Origin: Pelagomonas calceolata
Taxonomy: Eukaryota > Sar > Pelagophyceae > Pelagomonadales > Pelagomonadaceae
Direction of reading: 5' to 3'
Assembly (NCBI GenBank): GCA_918797485.1
Contig: CAKKNE010000006.1
Coordinates: forward strand, 2,542,001-2,606,000
DNA length: 64,000 nucleotides
Position numbers and translations under genes: made by a program. The notes under the pieces were generated by a model. It was not told the DNA's origin, made no database searches, and was given only the letters and a program-made list of their open reading frames with translations. This document shows positions 37,241 to 46,904 of the stretch, piece by piece (within the stretch, counting starts at the first letter, position 1; every line of letters begins with the position of its first letter).

Positions 37241-40200
37241 ATGGTGGGGCTGCCTCTCTGGCTGCTGCTGGCCGCCTGTGGAGCCGTCGACCTCGACACG
37301 GTCTTCTTCGATGGTGTGGAAGCGGAGCGCTCCTACGACTACGACCTCGGAAGAGATATTCTTGATGTTGCGTCGACCGGACTGCCTCATCATAAATTCG
37401 ACGTGAGCTTCGAGCCCGGCGTGCCTGTAGCGTTCACAGCGACGTTGCCACTTCCAGAAGACTACGTCCAGCGCGGCGTGGCCTTCGGCGGGCGGCCCTT
37501 GCCTGAAGGTCCTATTGGCGTCGCGGTTAATGGCGTCGCGATATATGCCTATAATACGAATCTTACGAAAAGAGACGGCTGCTTCGGCCACAAGATTGGT
37601 GGAGCCTATGTTTATGTGGAGGCCTTCCCCTGCCTTTTTGGAGACGACCGTAATGAGTATCACACGGTGAGAGAAGCTGCCTATATAGGCTTCGGCACGT
37701 CCGTGCGGCCCGACGGCACGGCCGCCGCGGATCCCCGCAGTAGGTTTTTTCGAAGCGGCGTCATTGGGGTGATGAACGACGGCTTTCCGCTGTACGGGCC
37801 GGTCGACGAGCACGGCAACATCCATCAAGGTTTAGATGAATGCGGCGGCAAATATGACAATGAAGGAGAGTACGCCTACTACGCGTCCCTGGAACCGCCC
37901 TACACGATCGCCTGCTTCGGTCCGGGCTACGCGGCGACGCCTCCGAGTCCCATCAAGGACGCCGTGCCGCGTACGGCGAACGACGACGCCGCGCCGGCCT
38001 GCCCCGCGGGCGCAATCGCAACGTCGAAAGGGTGCACAAACTGCCCGGCCGGGCGGTACGCCAAAGATGACGGGTGTACTGGCACGTGCCCGCCCGGCCA
38101 CTACTGCCTCGAGGGAAGCGCGGGTCCCGAGGCGGCGGTCGAGTGCCCCGGCGGTGTGTTTGGCGACGTGCGCGGTTTGAGAGATGCGACATGCGCGGGA
38201 CCGTGCCCGCCCGGGTCGTTCTGCCCCCGCGGGTCCCTAGAACCGCGGCCGTGCGGCAGTGAAGATAGGTACTGCCCGGCCGGGAGCAGTGCGCCCATCC
38301 TGGCGGACGCCGGCGCCTACACGACGCCTCAAATGGCTTCCGCGTGGGCGCATCCTGAAGCGCCGTACTGCATGGCCTCGGAGGGAGCCAACTGCACCGC
38401 CGCCGCGATCGCGTCCCGACCCCTCGCGCCGCGCCAGACCGGGATTCAACAATGCGAGCCGGGCCACTTCTGTACCCAGGGAATCAAATTCCGCTGTCCG
38501 GGTGGACGGTACGGGTCCGAGCATCATTTGAAGACGCCCAACTGCACCGCGGCGTGCCCCGCGGGGACGTACTGCCCCGAGGGATCCCTCGAACCTTCGC
38601 TATTGCCGGCGGGGCGCTACTCGCCGCGCAAGGAACTTCGGTCGTTTGATGACGCGTCGCTGTGTCCGGCCGGCTCCTACTGCCCGCCCGGCAGCAGTGC
38701 ATCAATACATTGCCCGGCGGGCCGCTTCGGCGACCGCGTTGGCTTAAAATCGGCGGCGTGCCCCTCTACCAATTCGGATGGCGACGCGCCGTCGCAGTGC
38801 CCCGCGGGCTACGTCTGCCCGAGCGGCACGGCCGTTTCTACGTCCATTAAATGCGGCAGCCCCAAGGCCCTGGATTTGTTGGAGGCGCTCGAGCGCAACG
38901 CACCATTACCAGAAAGGGGGGAGACGACGCGTGGAGGCGGCCTCGGCGCGGCGGCCTTCTGTCCGCGCGGGTCGGCGGCAGCACGACGCGTGCGCCGTGG
39001 GTATTATTCTATCGGTCCCTCCACAAAACCGCGGTCAGTTAGCGAAGACACGGATCTCAATATTCGGAGGGACGAGGTCCGATGCGAGGCGGGCCACTAC
39101 TGCGTTCAGGGCATTAGAAAACCTTGCCCCGCGGGCAGATTTGGTGATGTAGAAGGCTTAGATAACGCGCGGTGCTCGGGCCCCTGCGCGCCGGGCTACT
39201 ACTGCCCGACCGGCTCCTCGTCAAAAAATGAACACGCCTGCGGTGGGCCGGAGGTCTACTGCCCCGTCGGGAGTCCAGCACCATACCCCGTTGGGGCGGG
39301 CAACTACTCCTCCGTCGATATAGACGAGTACGAAAATGAAGATGGCACACTCGTCCCCGCCTCCACCAACATGGCATCGACAGTGGCAGCAGATGCGCGC
39401 GCGTCGCAGCGCATCTGCGAGCCGGGCTACTTTTGCGAGGGCGGCGTGCGACGACCTTGTCCGGCGGGCCACTACGGTTCCGATAGAGGTCTTTCGGCGA
39501 GGACATGCAACGGGAAATGTCCCCCGGGCATGTGGTGTCCTGAACGAGCAACAGCCGCATTACCGACGCGCAACGGCAGCTACTGCGCGACGGGGGGCTG
39601 CACGACGGAGGAGGGCGACGGGCCCTGCGAACCCGGCTACTACTGCCCCCGCGGGTCGTCTAGCAGTACCCAACGGCCGTGCTGCGACGCTAGGAGGGAC
39701 GACTTCACGGGATTATGGTATACATTTAATGGGAGAGGCTTCGGGACGTCGAATGACGTCGATGTTATTTTGCTGGTGGACAACGAAGCCGAGTGGGGCC
39801 ACTCGTTCCACCCGCCGCCGGGCGAAGTTTATGACTACGACGGGTTCCACCAGCACGCGCCCGCGCGGTTAGCTAGGACTTGTGAAACGCTCTTCTGTCC
39901 GCGCGGTTCGGCCGCGCCAAGAAACGTCTCGGAGGGCTACTACAGTACAGGTGGGAATCGAACGACGCGCCATGGCCAGGCGAAGTGCGACGGCCTCGAG
40001 AACCGGCGCCAGACGCACCGCATCGGATTAGATCGAGCTCCTTATTGTGCCACGACGGTGCAGGGTGGTTCACATGCCCCAGGCGTGGACGACGAGACTT
40101 ATGGCCAGGGGACGGCCGACGGCTTGCATGATTCCGCGCGCGCCTGGCAGCCGCCCCTGTTCTTAGGGTTGAAGGGCAAGGCGCACATCGTCGGAAACGA

Positions 40201-40387
40201 CCAGACGGAGTACGAGTGGGCGCCGCTACCGGAGGACGCGCCCTCCGAAGCGTGCTGCACGTGTTTGAATAGGGGCGCGTTCAATTTATGTCATGAGTGC
40301 CAGAGCGTGTGTCGGACGGCGTGCGACGTCGAGGCTGCGACTTGTGCTTCGCTTTTTCCGCGACTGCTCATTGACGTCGCGTCGTAA
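37241..40387 (+). CDS. Large secreted protein: YHYH-like domain plus GCC2/GCC3 Cys-rich repeats
   Basis: 1048 residues. It has a signal peptide (MVGLPLWLLLAACGAV). An N-terminal domain (about 20-240) has the order of the YHYH domain (GVIGVMNDGFPLYGPVDEHG, LDECGGKY, PPYTIACFGP), but the name-giving YHYH reads YAYY. About 750 residues follow with many ephrin-receptor-like GCC2/GCC3 units (CPAGxYCPxGS, CxPGYYCPxG), and a final CCTCLNRG...CHECQSVC cluster. No membrane segment is seen. Such proteins are extracellular matrix or surface glycoproteins in protists. The last codons lie in the 70-bp duplicated junction. Confidence 0.8.
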   Translation: MVGLPLWLLLAACGAVDLDTVFFDGVEAERSYDYDLGRDILDVASTGLPHHKFDVSFEPGVPVAFTATLPLPEDYVQRGVAFGGRPLPEGPIGVAVNGVAIYAYNTNLTKRDGCFGHKIGGAYVYVEAFPCLFGDDRNEYHTVREAAYIGFGTSVRPDGTAAADPRSRFFRSGVIGVMNDGFPLYGPVDEHGNIHQGLDECGGKYDNEGEYAYYASLEPPYTIACFGPGYAATPPSPIKDAVPRTANDDAAPACPAGAIATSKGCTNCPAGRYAKDDGCTGTCPPGHYCLEGSAGPEAAVECPGGVFGDVRGLRDATCAGPCPPGSFCPRGSLEPRPCGSEDRYCPAGSSAPILADAGAYTTPQMASAWAHPEAPYCMASEGANCTAAAIASRPLAPRQTGIQQCEPGHFCTQGIKFRCPGGRYGSEHHLKTPNCTAACPAGTYCPEGSLEPSLLPAGRYSPRKELRSFDDASLCPAGSYCPPGSSASIHCPAGRFGDRVGLKSAACPSTNSDGDAPSQCPAGYVCPSGTAVSTSIKCGSPKALDLLEALERNAPLPERGETTRGGGLGAAAFCPRGSAAARRVRRGYYSIGPSTKPRSVSEDTDLNIRRDEVRCEAGHYCVQGIRKPCPAGRFGDVEGLDNARCSGPCAPGYYCPTGSSSKNEHACGGPEVYCPVGSPAPYPVGAGNYSSVDIDEYENEDGTLVPASTNMASTVAADARASQRICEPGYFCEGGVRRPCPAGHYGSDRGLSARTCNGKCPPGMWCPERATAALPTRNGSYCATGGCTTEEGDGPCEPGYYCPRGSSSSTQRPCCDARRDDFTGLWYTFNGRGFGTSNDVDVILLVDNEAEWGHSFHPPPGEVYDYDGFHQHAPARLARTCETLFCPRGSAAPRNVSEGYYSTGGNRTTRHGQAKCDGLENRRQTHRIGLDRAPYCATTVQGGSHAPGVDDETYGQGTADGLHDSARAWQPPLFLGLKGKAHIVGNDQTEYEWAPLPEDAPSEACCTCLNRGAFNLCHECQSVCRTACDVEAATCASLFPRLLIDVAS

Positions 40388-40463
40388 ATTTCCTCAGTAT
40401 ATTTACTACCCCGCGTCGATCGCCTTCTGGGCGTCCGCGATTGATGTGGCGTCGTAGATTTCC
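40370..40463. repeat. 70-bp duplication across the junction of two convergent genes
   Basis: The 24-bp segment starting ATTGACGTCGCGTCG at 40370 recurs at 40440 with 21 of 24 identical. Both copies encode IDVAS-stop on the plus strand. The spacer on the minus strand reads IADAQKAIDAG-stop, close to the end of the neighbouring minus gene (VADAAKALEG). The whole 3'/3' junction appears to have been duplicated. Confidence 0.65.
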
Positions 40464-40470
40464 AGGAAAA

Positions 40471-41871
40471 TTACTCCCCCGCGCCCAGCGCGAGGCCCTC
40501 GAGCGCCTTCGCCGCGTCCGCGACGGCCGCCGCCACGTTGTTCACGGCCGCGCACTTCCCTTGCGCCCGGCCGCCCTTGCCGCCGCCTCGGCCTTCTAGC
40601 GCTGATAAAATAGACCCCTTGGCCGCCTCGACGAGCGCCGGCGTCGCCGACGAGATCAAGAACGCCCCGTCATTTTTTGAACCGAACGTCTGCACGAGGA
40701 CGGCGTCCGGCCGCCTTTGGTCAAAGGCGCCCGCGAGGATCTTCCCGATCTCGCCCATGTCCCTTGTAGAATCCCGCTTCGGCGCGGCGACGACGCGCCC
40801 GGGCATTGACGCGAGCTTGTCCGCCAGCAAGTCCACGACCTCCTTCTGGAGCCGCTTTTCCCGCTGCAAGGCCTCCTTGGACTTGTCCACGACGTCCCGC
40901 ACGCGATCGGGCACGGTCTCGGCGGCGGTGCACAGCGTCTCGACGCACTGCCGCTCTCTTTCAATACACGCGCCGAGTCGCTCGAGCAGGCGCGGGCCCG
41001 CCACGAAGTAGACTAGCGTGTTTCCGCCGCGCTTCGCCTCCGTCCGTATTACTTTAAACGCCTGGAGGTGGGCCAGATTCCTCACGTGCGTGCCGCAGCA
41101 GGGGTTCACGTCGACATCATTTGAAATGCGAACGAGGCGCACGGGCCCCGTCACGCTCGCTGGTAATGAACAAGACGACGCGCGCAGGCCCGGCACTTTA
41201 CAGTCCTTGACGTCGCTCGCCGAATGCCACTCCGTCTCTACTTGTATATCGTCTCTGATCAGGGCATTGACGCGGTCCTCGAGCTCCGGGACGTGAGCTG
41301 GGGTGAAGGGGCTGCCCAATTCCACGGTCGCGTCGGTCTCGCCCAGGTGCCAGGATAAAGTAGGCGCGCCGAGCCAGTCCTCGCAGACGGCCGACGCGAC
41401 GTGCTGCGCCGTGTGCTGCGTGGCGTGGGCCCACCTCCTCTCCCAGTCGAGTGCGACGTCTACTTCGTCGCCGACGGCGACTGGCTTTGATACACGGTGC
41501 ACGGCGACGCCGTCGTCGTTCGTCACTTGCGTGACCGCGGCGTCTCCAATGACGCCGAGGTCGAAGGGCTGGCCGCCGCCCTCCGGGAACAGCACCGTGT
41601 CGCTCAGGACGACGTCGTACGCGTCCTTGGGTTTCGATTTGGATTTTTTTTTGGAGGGTGGGGGTTGGACCTTCTCGCATCGCAGGACTGTGGCTTTGCA
41701 ACTCTTCGCGTAGGTGTCCTTCTGGCACATTAATTCTCCGCATCTCACACAGCTCATTTTCCAGTCGTTCGACGCGACGGCGGCTGCCATGGTGCTGTGA
41801 GTCGCTGGCCGTCGTTGAGTCCGCACGAATGCGGCGGCCTGTGTTGCACAGATGAGCCAATTTACGCGCAT
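40471..41871 (-). CDS. Alanyl-tRNA editing protein (AARSD1/AlaX-L-like)
   Basis: 466 residues at most. A later start at 41790 (MAAAVASNDW) is also possible, and the conserved part begins at MCQKDTYAKSCKATVLRCE. The editing domain shows LFPEGGGQPFDLG, then the Zn/catalytic ligands in HATQHTAQH and CCGTHVRNL. A coiled region and a DHHA1-like C-terminus (GKCAAVNNVAAAV, Gly-rich GGGKGG) follow. The family hydrolyses Ser- or Gly-mischarged tRNA-Ala in trans and has no synthetase core. Both zinc pairs are intact, so it is probably active. Confidence 0.85.
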   Translation of the reverse strand: MRVNWLICATQAAAFVRTQRRPATHSTMAAAVASNDWKMSCVRCGELMCQKDTYAKSCKATVLRCEKVQPPPSKKKSKSKPKDAYDVVLSDTVLFPEGGGQPFDLGVIGDAAVTQVTNDDGVAVHRVSKPVAVGDEVDVALDWERRWAHATQHTAQHVASAVCEDWLGAPTLSWHLGETDATVELGSPFTPAHVPELEDRVNALIRDDIQVETEWHSASDVKDCKVPGLRASSCSLPASVTGPVRLVRISNDVDVNPCCGTHVRNLAHLQAFKVIRTEAKRGGNTLVYFVAGPRLLERLGACIERERQCVETLCTAAETVPDRVRDVVDKSKEALQREKRLQKEVVDLLADKLASMPGRVVAAPKRDSTRDMGEIGKILAGAFDQRRPDAVLVQTFGSKNDGAFLISSATPALVEAAKGSILSALEGRGGGKGGRAQGKCAAVNNVAAAVADAAKALEGLALGAGE

Positions 41872-41900
41872 CTGCGCGTGATTCCACTTTCTATAATCCT

Positions 41901-41921
41901 CTAGCGTAGTAAGACACTAGC
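41901..41921 (-). promoter_or_regulatory. CTAG-palindrome promoter element
   Basis: On the minus strand GCTAGTGTCTTACTACG then CTAG. It lies between the divergent starts 41871 (minus) and 42150 (plus). The close spacing to 41871 (30 bp) favours the later start of the minus gene. Confidence 0.68.
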
Positions 41922-42149
41922 ATTACGGCCTCGAGAGCTTAAGCTCGCAGTACGAAGTCACACTGCACCCAAATTGGCCAAACACTGCTCCACAATACTC
42001 TCCACAATACGGTGGCCGCTGCGCGGCTGTGCAATCCATCGCTGCGGCTGCAAGCACGGCACCACTGGTACAGTGCCGCGGCAGTGCGCGACAGCGCGAC
42101 GTAGCGAGCAATATATTTTCAAAAGCAGAACGCCATCGACTAGACAGCA

Positions 42150-43109
42150 ATGCTCCTCCGAAATCTCACCATAACACGCTGCAACTGGAAGGCACCAATA
42201 GCGCTACCGGAAAAACTAGCCGAACGACGCGCCGCCTTCCTCGCCCGCGCGACGGGCCCGCAGCTCAAGCGGCTCTGCCAGAAGCCCCAGCTTTCAGATA
42301 GAGACGCAGCCTTACTGGACGTCTGGCGGCGCCTCGCGCCGCGCCACGCCGTCGCGCGGCGCGTGATTACCGATATTGGTATCGAACCAGCGAACGCCTT
42401 GGTCGTGGGAGCCGGCGCGGCGACGGTCGCGGCGCTGCCTTCATTTACGAAGTGTACGATGGTGGAGGCCACGCCGGAAAGGGAGGCCGCTGCTCAACAG
42501 CTGCTCGACGACCCGGGGATCGAGTATCTCTCAAATCTAGCCGCGGTCGCCACGCGCGAGCCCTCGCCCGAACAGGTCTTTGATTTCGTGATCGCGACGG
42601 ACCACTTCGTCAACTGTGATGACCCGGAGACGCACCTGGCCGTGCTCTGGGGCTGCGTGGCCGAAAATGGTCTGCTGGCCCTGATCGAACGGGAGTCTAC
42701 ACCAATACGTGAGGCGCGCTCCAGACTCATGAGCGAAGGCACGCCCCTCGAGCCGAGCACGTCGGAGCTATTGCCCCAATGCTTCGCGGAGCCGCTGGCG
42801 GGCCCGCCGCCGCGGTCGACGCGGAAAGCCGACGCCGGGACGGCCCTCAAGCGGCGGGCCCAGCGCGTCGAGAAGTTCGCGAGCTGCGTCGTAAGGCGCG
42901 GCGGCGGCGTCGAAGGCGGGCGCCGCCGCCGCGCGATCGTCACGGCGACGCCGCTGAAGCGCGCCGGCCACGTCGTCGTCGACGCGCGCGACGACCTGGG
43001 CGCGGAACGGCGCCTGACGCTGTCGCGCGCGCGGCTGCGCGAGGCGGGGACGCCGTTCAAGGACGCGCGGCGCCTGACCATCGGTTCAGTGTTGTCTTGG
43101 GACGAGTAA
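42150..43109 (+). CDS. Rsm22/METTL17-like mitoribosome assembly protein
   Basis: 319 residues. A class I methyltransferase-like core (IEPANALVVGAGAATVAAL; FDFVIATDHFVNCDDPE; LLALIERESTPIREARSRLM) is followed by the characteristic C-terminus: VEKFASCVVRRGG, IVTATPLKRAGHVVVDARDD and RRLTLSRARLR. This order matches Rsm22/METTL17, which acts in small-subunit assembly in mitochondria. The CPHxxxC-type cysteines that bind an Fe-S cluster in the family are not visible; the region after TPLEPSTSELLP has one Cys only. The glycine-rich SAM loop is also degenerate (VGAGAAT). Divergent from the AARSD1-like gene. Confidence 0.65.
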   Translation: MLLRNLTITRCNWKAPIALPEKLAERRAAFLARATGPQLKRLCQKPQLSDRDAALLDVWRRLAPRHAVARRVITDIGIEPANALVVGAGAATVAALPSFTKCTMVEATPEREAAAQQLLDDPGIEYLSNLAAVATREPSPEQVFDFVIATDHFVNCDDPETHLAVLWGCVAENGLLALIERESTPIREARSRLMSEGTPLEPSTSELLPQCFAEPLAGPPPRSTRKADAGTALKRRAQRVEKFASCVVRRGGGVEGGRRRRAIVTATPLKRAGHVVVDARDDLGAERRLTLSRARLREAGTPFKDARRLTIGSVLSWDE

Positions 43110-43429
43110 TTTTTGTGTTGTGCTGTGCCTTCCACCATCGGCATCTGCGTTCTCCCCGTCATGGATGACTTCACACATGTCTGAGCCTGCGTGTGCGGGT
43201 TTTCTCGGCAGCTCGAGCTCTGAGCCTGAAGTGCTGGCCTGTGCGCGCGCGCCGTCCGTTAGACACAGCGCACCGTCCATTTCAATTACGACGCATCGGC
43301 CAGGGCGCGAATTTGGGTCGTTTGCGACGCCAAGGCCAAATTTACTAAAATTCGAAAGTTCTACATATCTTGATTACACAGCTCGTGTGCTCGCGCCCGC
43401 CAGCCACCGTCACGCAGGCACACAACGAA
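43110..43429. other. Intergenic region
   Basis: 320 bp between tandem plus genes. Moderately AT-rich towards 43320-43380. No repeat, RNA or ORF of note. Confidence 0.4.
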
Positions 43430-43780
43430 ATGGCTCGCCTCCTCCTCGCCCTCGCCCTCGCCCTCCTCGGCTCCGCCAACGGCCTCGGGTCGTCCACCAC
43501 GCCCGAGCCCGAGCTCGTCGCGTGCCAGGTACAGGGCAGTCCCTCCGTTTTTGGGGGCAAGACTTGCACCACGCCAGGTGAGATTTGCACAATGGGAGGA
43601 CCAGCAACGGCCTATATTGGGAGCCCTGGAGCCTGTATCCTCCTCCCGAATACTTTTTTTTTATGCGGCTGCTGCTTGAATGATGTCGGTGAGGAAGGTG
43701 GTGCGATCCCTGAGGAGGGTGTGAACTACAACACGGAAGAGAACGACGGAGTTATTATTCCCAAGTGCCAGGCGCCCTAG
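43430..43780 (+). CDS. Small secreted Cys-rich protein
   Basis: 116 residues from the ATG at 43430 (CGAAATGG context). It has a clear signal peptide (MARLLLALALALLGSANG) and a mature part of about 98 residues with eight cysteines (including FFLCGCCLND). No membrane anchor. I do not recognise the family. Confidence 0.55.
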   Translation: MARLLLALALALLGSANGLGSSTTPEPELVACQVQGSPSVFGGKTCTTPGEICTMGGPATAYIGSPGACILLPNTFFLCGCCLNDVGEEGGAIPEEGVNYNTEENDGVIIPKCQAP

Positions 43781-44016
43781 GCTCCCCCGGCGGCCACGCG
43801 AGGACCTGCAGTGTCTCGTCCTCTTGAAACCCTCCGCGAAGTTACCTGGGGCCCGCGACCGAGTAACTTACCCCCCACACACACCAGACTCGTATATCTA
43901 GCACAATCTATATTTTAATCGGGGAGGAGACGAGAGAGCGGAGTCTGAGACGCCTCGCGCGTACGCCGCCGACGCCTGCTCCCGAGCAGGACGGGTGACT
44001 CACACATATGACCTAC

Positions 44017-45192
44017 TTAGAGCGCCCCCCGCGAAAAGACGGAGGCGCCGTGCTCGTCGTACTCGCTCCGCAGGACCCACATCGACTTGAACGTCGCCAG
44101 CGAGGCTAAAATAGATCCGCCAATCCAGCACGACAGGGCGCGCTCCGGCGGCGCCCGGACCCGGATCGTCGTATCCGGCAGCTTCGACCGTAGATCCTTC
44201 ACGAGCCGCTCGCCGAAGCCCGGGAACAGCGTCGAGCCACCAGCTAAAACAACGGACTCGTACATCGTAGCACGCAGGTCCAGGTCCGCCCTTCTGCAAG
44301 CCAGGGCGACGAGGTCTGCCGCGCCCGGCTCCTCGCTACCCAGCACGGAAGGGTCAAATAGCGCCTCCGACGCGCGGAACCTTTCGCCCTCCAGCCTGAC
44401 ATGAGACCCGTCCGGCAGTTTAAATGAGCGCGGCTGCGCATCTGCTAAGTTTGTGGAAGGCAGTGTCCCCTTCCGTGCCAACGCCGCGCTCATGGCATGT
44501 TCGTCGCGCGACGCGTCGGCAGATACGTAGCAGCACTGTTCCTTGATCTCGCGCACGACCTCCTTTTCAGCAGACGTCTGGGCGTGGAAGCCCGCCCTCC
44601 TTAGTAATAACTCAAGGCGCTTCGAGATGGCCCGTCCACCAACTTCGCTCCTGACGACCGCCGAGCGCACGGCCAAACCTTCGTAGACGGGCACCGCCTG
44701 GGCGACGCCGTCCCCAATATCTAGGACGAGACCTGTGGTTCTGCCGCCGGCGTACAACGACAAAGCCGCTTGCGGCGCGATATGGAGAGCAGGAACACCT
44801 AAATGCTCAAACAACACCTCCGCACATTTCTCCCTATTGGAGTCGGGATTCAGCGGCGCCTCCGTCATCAGCAGGGGATGGCCGTCGTAACTCGCCTCGA
44901 TCATGTTATAGGCGTGACTCCACACTCTTTCTGCATCCGCCCAGTCCGTCACGCGGCCGCTCTCCATCGGTCTTGATAGTACTAACGCCCCTCTGTGCTT
45001 TCTACAAGCATCTCCAATCACAACGTCCACACCTTCCAGCGCGCCGCCGGGCATGACGCGCTCATGCTTGACCCTCCCACAGATACTGTCAAACACGACC
45101 GTCGGCCGGTCGCCGCCCGCGAAGCCGGCCTTTAGGATTGCGGTGCCGTTGTCTATTACGACGGGCTGGCTGAGGAGGACGGCGCTGCTCAT
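44017..45192 (-). CDS. ARP1: Actin-related protein Arp1 (centractin)
   Basis: 391 residues. An actin fold with the phosphate and nucleotide loops visible: VVIDNGTAILKAGFAG, TGLVLDIGDGVAQAVPVYEG and VVLAGGSTLFPGFGERL. Features that favour Arp1 over conventional actin are GRVKHERVMPGGALEG, the PALHIAPQAALSLYAGGRTT segment, and the C-terminus SILASLATFKSMWVLRSEYD. Arp1 forms the short filament of dynactin, the dynein cofactor. The end (GASVFSRGAL) differs from the usual Arp1 tail. Divergence is high, so a lineage-specific Arp cannot be excluded. Confidence 0.75.
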   Translation of the reverse strand: MSSAVLLSQPVVIDNGTAILKAGFAGGDRPTVVFDSICGRVKHERVMPGGALEGVDVVIGDACRKHRGALVLSRPMESGRVTDWADAERVWSHAYNMIEASYDGHPLLMTEAPLNPDSNREKCAEVLFEHLGVPALHIAPQAALSLYAGGRTTGLVLDIGDGVAQAVPVYEGLAVRSAVVRSEVGGRAISKRLELLLRRAGFHAQTSAEKEVVREIKEQCCYVSADASRDEHAMSAALARKGTLPSTNLADAQPRSFKLPDGSHVRLEGERFRASEALFDPSVLGSEEPGAADLVALACRRADLDLRATMYESVVLAGGSTLFPGFGERLVKDLRSKLPDTTIRVRAPPERALSCWIGGSILASLATFKSMWVLRSEYDEHGASVFSRGAL

Positions 45193-45405
45193 CGTTGGCT
45201 GCTTTTTGCGCTCGTTTGCTGCTTTTGCGCGCGCGGCGCTCGTTTGTGTGTGCTCCTTTTTTTGGCGGCTCTGCGGGCGCGCAAGTTGCAGGAATGCGCT
45301 GCTGCTGGGAGATTCGATCGATGCGAAACTGACGAACGTCTCGCGCGCCGCAAGCACTGCAGTGGCTCCTCTCAGCTTGCGCGCGACGGATGCGCTTTTG
45401 GCTTC

Positions 45406-45428
45406 CTAGTGTGTCTCGAGACGCTAGC
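45406..45428 (+). promoter_or_regulatory. CTAG-palindrome promoter element, variant core
   Basis: CTAGTGTGTCTCGAGACG then CTAGC. Here the core itself is palindromic (GTCTCGAGAC). It lies between the divergent starts 45192 (minus) and 45479 (plus). Confidence 0.55.
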
Positions 45429-45478
45429 TCGTAACTTGGCGGCGTTGTAAAAATACTCGCAAAAACTCCCGCCGCCCC

Positions 45479-45838
45479 ATGGTCTACTACTCTCGCAGAC
45501 AGTGCTCCAATCCAGACGACTGCGCCGACGCGCGGACTCCGAGTCCCACCGTGGAGAGAGTATTTAACGCCATTGCGAGCTCGTCTGCTCCTGATGATCA
45601 TAAAATCTTGCGCGCATATATTGTGCTCGCCCTGAATCTCATACTATTCGCCGTGTTGGCCCGCGCTGGCTATCGCGCGCTGACGCGGCCGCGCGCGCCG
45701 CCCGCGGGGCGGCACCATCGCCGTAACTCGAGCCTGACCATGGAAAAAATGATGGACGGCATCGAAGGGTCGGACCGAGGCTCGCGAGACTCGCGAGACT
45801 CGGACGTCCGACGACGGAGCGTGACGAAGCCGGAGTAA
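45479..45838 (+). CDS. Small single-pass membrane protein
   Basis: 119 residues. An N-terminal polar region has two Cys, one transmembrane helix lies at about 45-65 (AYIVLALNLILFAVLARAGY), and a basic Ser/Arg/Asp-rich tail includes two RDSRDSD-like repeats. Family unknown. The short spacing to the CTAG element (51 bp) supports the start at 45479. Confidence 0.5.
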   Translation: MVYYSRRQCSNPDDCADARTPSPTVERVFNAIASSSAPDDHKILRAYIVLALNLILFAVLARAGYRALTRPRAPPAGRHHRRNSSLTMEKMMDGIEGSDRGSRDSRDSDVRRRSVTKPE

Positions 45839-45927
45839 ATTTATAAATTTATACAAGCCTCGACGCCGCCGCGTCGATGGCGTGAACGAAACGGATCCCC
45901 GTCCGATGCCAGAGCAAGGAAAATTTA

Positions 45928-46374
45928 CTACACTAATGTACCGCATGGATGAAGATCTTTGGGGGATCGCTTCTTCTTGAGCCAGCACCAGAATCGTTTC
46001 TTGGGCTTGCTTTCGCGCCGCGAATCGCGCGGCACCGGCATCGAGGAAGCGCTGTCGAGGCTATCGAGTGTGGATGCTTCCGCTAGCGAGGCGCCGCCGA
46101 GGCTATAGTCCGCGCCCAACCTCGGGTACTGAAGCGCTGCCAGGCTCCCGTACGGTGGTCGCGAGTTTCGGGGCGTCTCTTGCCCGTTGGCCTCGGTGAA
46201 GAGGGCGTCCGTCAAACCGGAGAGGACACTTGGCGAGATGGAGCCTTGACCTGCGCGCGGACGAGCGGTGATGCACTCCGGCCCGCCGCGACGGCGAGCA
46301 GACGTCACGTCGCGTAGCTTCGGGCGCGGGCTTCTACTCTCATCGTTGGCTTTGGTGCGCTTAATCTCATTCAT
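45928..46374 (-). CDS. Hypothetical Ser/Arg-rich protein
   Basis: 148 residues from the ATG at 46374. The frame stays open upstream to 46740, but that part crosses GA microsatellites and is unlikely to be coding. The protein is disordered, Ser/Arg/Pro-rich, with a basic Trp/Cys C-terminal patch (RFWCWLKKKRSPKDL). Family unknown. Confidence 0.4.
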   Translation of the reverse strand: MNEIKRTKANDESRSPRPKLRDVTSARRRGGPECITARPRAGQGSISPSVLSGLTDALFTEANGQETPRNSRPPYGSLAALQYPRLGADYSLGGASLAEASTLDSLDSASSMPVPRDSRRESKPKKRFWCWLKKKRSPKDLHPCGTLV

Positions 46375-46408
46375 TTCTATTAACGTTGCTAGCGCAACAG
46401 GCCACGGC

Positions 46409-46459
46409 GGAGAGAGAGAGAGAGTACTTAAGCGGTCACGAACGAGAGAGAGAGAGAGC
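46409..46459 (+). repeat. Paired GA microsatellites
   Basis: Two (GA)n runs of about 16 bp flank TACTTAAGCGGTCACGAAC, 35-85 bp upstream of the minus ATG at 46374. On the coding side these are CT tracts, which could serve as a promoter or leader element. Confidence 0.7.
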
Positions 46460-46904
46460 GGTAACTTGATCCAATGCACTGATGCAGCTGCTTGTTTTCG
46501 ACTTCGTTTACACGTTAAATTGATCGCGGGCGTAAAAAAAGTCCTACCGCTTTGCTCCCTGCTTTGCAGTCTGTATCGGCGCTCGTTTGGGCGCCGATGG
46601 CCCGATGAAGAGCCTACATAGGTGGTCGTGGACCTTCGCACGAATCCGCACGGCGAAGGTAAATAGCGCTCCGCAGCCAGTGGAGGCCCCTCGAGTCCAT
46701 TGGTTAGCGCGATAGGCGTCCCGAGATCGGCGGGAGACATGGGGTCTGCGGCGGCGGTTCCCGAGCGTACAGAGCGGCTTTAAGCTCTAAACTTCACTAT
46801 TCGGGGGTTCAGTCGGAGAGGTCTGTTTTCAAAAGCCATCCGCCTAGGCCTGTACACATGTATACATATAGTATATATCCATATATATATATATATACGG
46901 ATTC

